Position numbers and translations under genes: made by a program
Origin: Candidatus Zhuqueibacterota bacterium
Lineage (GTDB): Bacteria > SM23-31 > B21-G16
DNA: 6,876 nucleotides
Direction of reading: 5' to 3'
Assembly (NCBI GenBank): GCA_003644825.1
Contig: QNDJ01000081.1
Coordinates: 1 to 6,876 of the forward strand
Notes under the pieces: generated by a model
Databases searched by the model: none
What the model saw: only the letters and a program-made list of their open reading frames with translations
What the model was told of the DNA's origin: nothing
Shown here: piece by piece, positions 6,418 to 6,876 of the stretch
Layout: each line of letters opens with the position of its first letter
How positions within the stretch are numbered: position 1 is the first letter of the stretch

Positions 6418-6540
6418 GAGCTCCGATAGGAGCGATATGTCTGTAGAATAAGATATAGAGAAAGATACCGAGCTTTGTTAGGAGCGTAATGGAATGTTAA
6501 AAACTCTGAAATGGAGATACCTGAGCTATGGAAATGTTGT
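6418..6540. repeat. Degenerate ~52-bp tandem repeat, about 2.3 units
   Basis: GAGCT recurs at 6418, 6470 and 6523, giving spacings of 52 and 53 bp. The first 22 bases of units 1 and 2 match at 17 positions, sharing TAGGAGCG, and both units end in GATACC. Unit 3 keeps GAGCT and then jumps to ATGGAAATGTT, matching ATGGAATGTT of unit 2, so its hairpin has been deleted. Unit 1 contains a perfect stem GCTCC/GGAGC (6420-6424, 6429-6433). Unit 2 has GCTTT/GGAGC (6472-6476, 6481-6485), which still pairs in RNA through two G-U wobbles. I recall similar GAGCTCCG-TAGGAGCG repeats in Bacteroidota-type genomes. Confidence 0.6.
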
Positions 6541-6554
6541 TTAATTCTTTTTCT

Positions 6555-6577
6555 GCACCAGAATCAAATTCTGGTGC
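6555..6577. repeat. Perfect 10-bp hairpin with 3-nt loop (GCACCAGAAT type)
   Basis: GCACCAGAAT (6555-6564), loop CAA, ATTCTGGTGC (6568-6577). No T-run follows on either strand in the position a terminator would need; the T-rich stretch lies before it on the plus strand. It looks like a REP-type hairpin rather than a terminator. It has the same geometry as the hairpin at 6818-6840. Confidence 0.75.
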
Positions 6578-6595
6578 TGGATAGGTCCATTGGTA

Positions 6596-6611
6596 AGTCA
6601 TTAAAATGACT
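6596..6611. repeat. Hairpin array member 1
   Basis: AGTCATT and AATGACT form a perfect 7-bp inverted repeat around AA. First of four hairpins separated by only 2-4 bases. Confidence 0.65.
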
Positions 6612-6615
6612 GTTT

Positions 6616-6634
6616 TAAAGTTATTATAACTTTA
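6616..6634. repeat. Hairpin array member 2
   Basis: TAAAGTTA and TAACTTTA form a perfect 8-bp inverted repeat around TTA. It begins 4 bases after member 1. Confidence 0.6.
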
Positions 6635-6636
6635 TC

Positions 6637-6651
6637 ATTAGAAATCCTAAT
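6637..6651. repeat. Hairpin array member 3
   Basis: ATTAG and CTAAT form a 5-bp inverted repeat around AAATC. It is the weakest of the four and could be chance on its own; its position in the series is what makes it worth listing. Confidence 0.45.
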
Positions 6652-6654
6652 AAT

Positions 6655-6670
6655 AGTCTCTTTAGAGACT
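6655..6670. repeat. Hairpin array member 4
   Basis: AGTCTCT and AGAGACT form a perfect 7-bp inverted repeat around TT. It has the same 16-nt length and the same AGTC...GACT ends as member 1, but different inner pairs. Confidence 0.65.
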
Positions 6671-6693
6671 TCCATAATGTTTTATCCACTAAC

Positions 6694-6706
6694 AGAATTT
6701 AATTCT
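6694..6706. repeat. Short AT-rich inverted repeat
   Basis: AGAAT and ATTCT pair around TTA. With one bulged T the stem can be lengthened outward by AC/GT. Weak on its own. Confidence 0.35.
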
Positions 6707-6771
6707 TGTAATGATGTTCTGATATTATACAAACAGTGAATTACGTAGATTAAACGAATTTGTGTTTAAAA

Positions 6772-6796
6772 ATACTGCTTATCTTTTTAACAGTAT
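6772..6796. repeat. Inverted repeat ATACTG/CAGTAT
   Basis: Perfect 6-bp arms at 6772-6777 and 6791-6796, separated by 13 bases. Flanking A-rich and T-rich runs could extend it imperfectly. Modest evidence. Confidence 0.35.
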
Positions 6797-6817
6797 GGTT
6801 TTGGTTATAATAATTAA

Positions 6818-6840
6818 ATCTCAAGCTGGAAGCTTGAGAT
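6818..6840. repeat. Perfect 10-bp hairpin with 3-nt loop (CTCAAGCT type)
   Basis: ATCTCAAGCT (6818-6827), loop GGA, AGCTTGAGAT (6831-6840). No T-run follows, so a terminator is unlikely. I recall CTCAAGCT-x3-AGCTTGAG hairpins as frequent intergenic repeats in some Bacteroidota-related genomes, which suggests a REP-like element. Confidence 0.75.
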
Positions 6841-6876
6841 ACACTGATCCATAATTAAATTGATATTTTTATGCCG

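Larger units (their letters stand above)
6288..6876. other. 589-bp region without a gene, dense in inverted repeats
   Basis: I find no supported coding sequence on either strand. The region contains at least ten short inverted repeats of several unrelated classes, a degenerate tandem repeat and AT-rich linkers; the main ones are listed separately. The mixture is typical of intergenic sites that accumulate REP-like or other non-autonomous elements. The window ends before any following gene can be recognised. Confidence 0.8.

Noticed and set aside
6418-6540. CRISPR array
   Set aside because: The repeats are few, degenerate and about 52 bp apart, and the intervening segments share end sequences, so they are not unique spacers. 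No cas gene is present.
6555-6577. Intrinsic terminator
   Set aside because: The stem is strong but no T-run follows it on the plus strand, and on the minus strand it is followed by an A-rich run.
6590-6720. tRNA or other known structured RNA
   Set aside because: The hairpins are independent and not enclosed by an acceptor stem. I see no T-loop GTTCRA sequence, CCA end or anticodon arm of proper size.

Overview
This AT-rich window carries three full-length, plus-strand genes for exported glycan-degrading enzymes: two type I (formylglycine-dependent) sulfatases and one glycoside hydrolase of family GH97. A stretch of decayed defence genes lies between the first sulfatase and the GH97 gene, and a long non-coding region packed with small palindromic repeats follows the last gene. 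Twin-arginine signals on both sulfatases, a Sec signal on the GH97 enzyme, low GC and MNT/HEPN genes suggest a Gram-negative anaerobic glycan degrader, perhaps from the PVC superphylum, Bacteroidota-like lineages or an uncultured candidate phylum. No marker gene is present, so this placement is inference only.

Layout. 1-1496: Tat-exported sulfatase A, whose upstream context is cut off by the window edge. 1497-2647: remnants, comprising an open stretch of unknown origin (1497-1700), an intact MntA-type nucleotidyltransferase antitoxin (1697-1993), a HepT toxin gene broken by two nonsense codons (1990-2331), an N-terminal stub of a type I restriction specificity gene (2335-2411) and an unrecognised open frame (2399-2647). 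2648-2809: AT-rich leader with an imperfect dyad. 2810-4795 and 4824-6287: GH97 enzyme and sulfatase B, 28 nt apart and very probably one operon. 6288-6876: no gene found, but at least ten inverted repeats of several classes.

How the genes may work together. GH97 carries the residues of the retaining, alpha-galactosidase-type branch of its family (Asp413 and Glu468). Together with two different sulfatases, this points to removal of sulfate and alpha-linked galactose (or a related sugar) from a sulfated glycan such as an algal galactan or a mucin-type glycan. The substrate cannot be read from sequence. The defence remnants look like a later insertion or an old islet that now separates sulfatase A from the other two genes.

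The least ordinary part is the 3' non-coding region. It holds a degenerate ~52-bp tandem repeat whose hairpin is kept by G-U wobble pairs, four different hairpins nearly back to back at 6596-6670 (two of them with the same ends but covarying inner pairs), and two unrelated hairpins with identical 10+3+10 geometry. No new system of genes was found that I can support.
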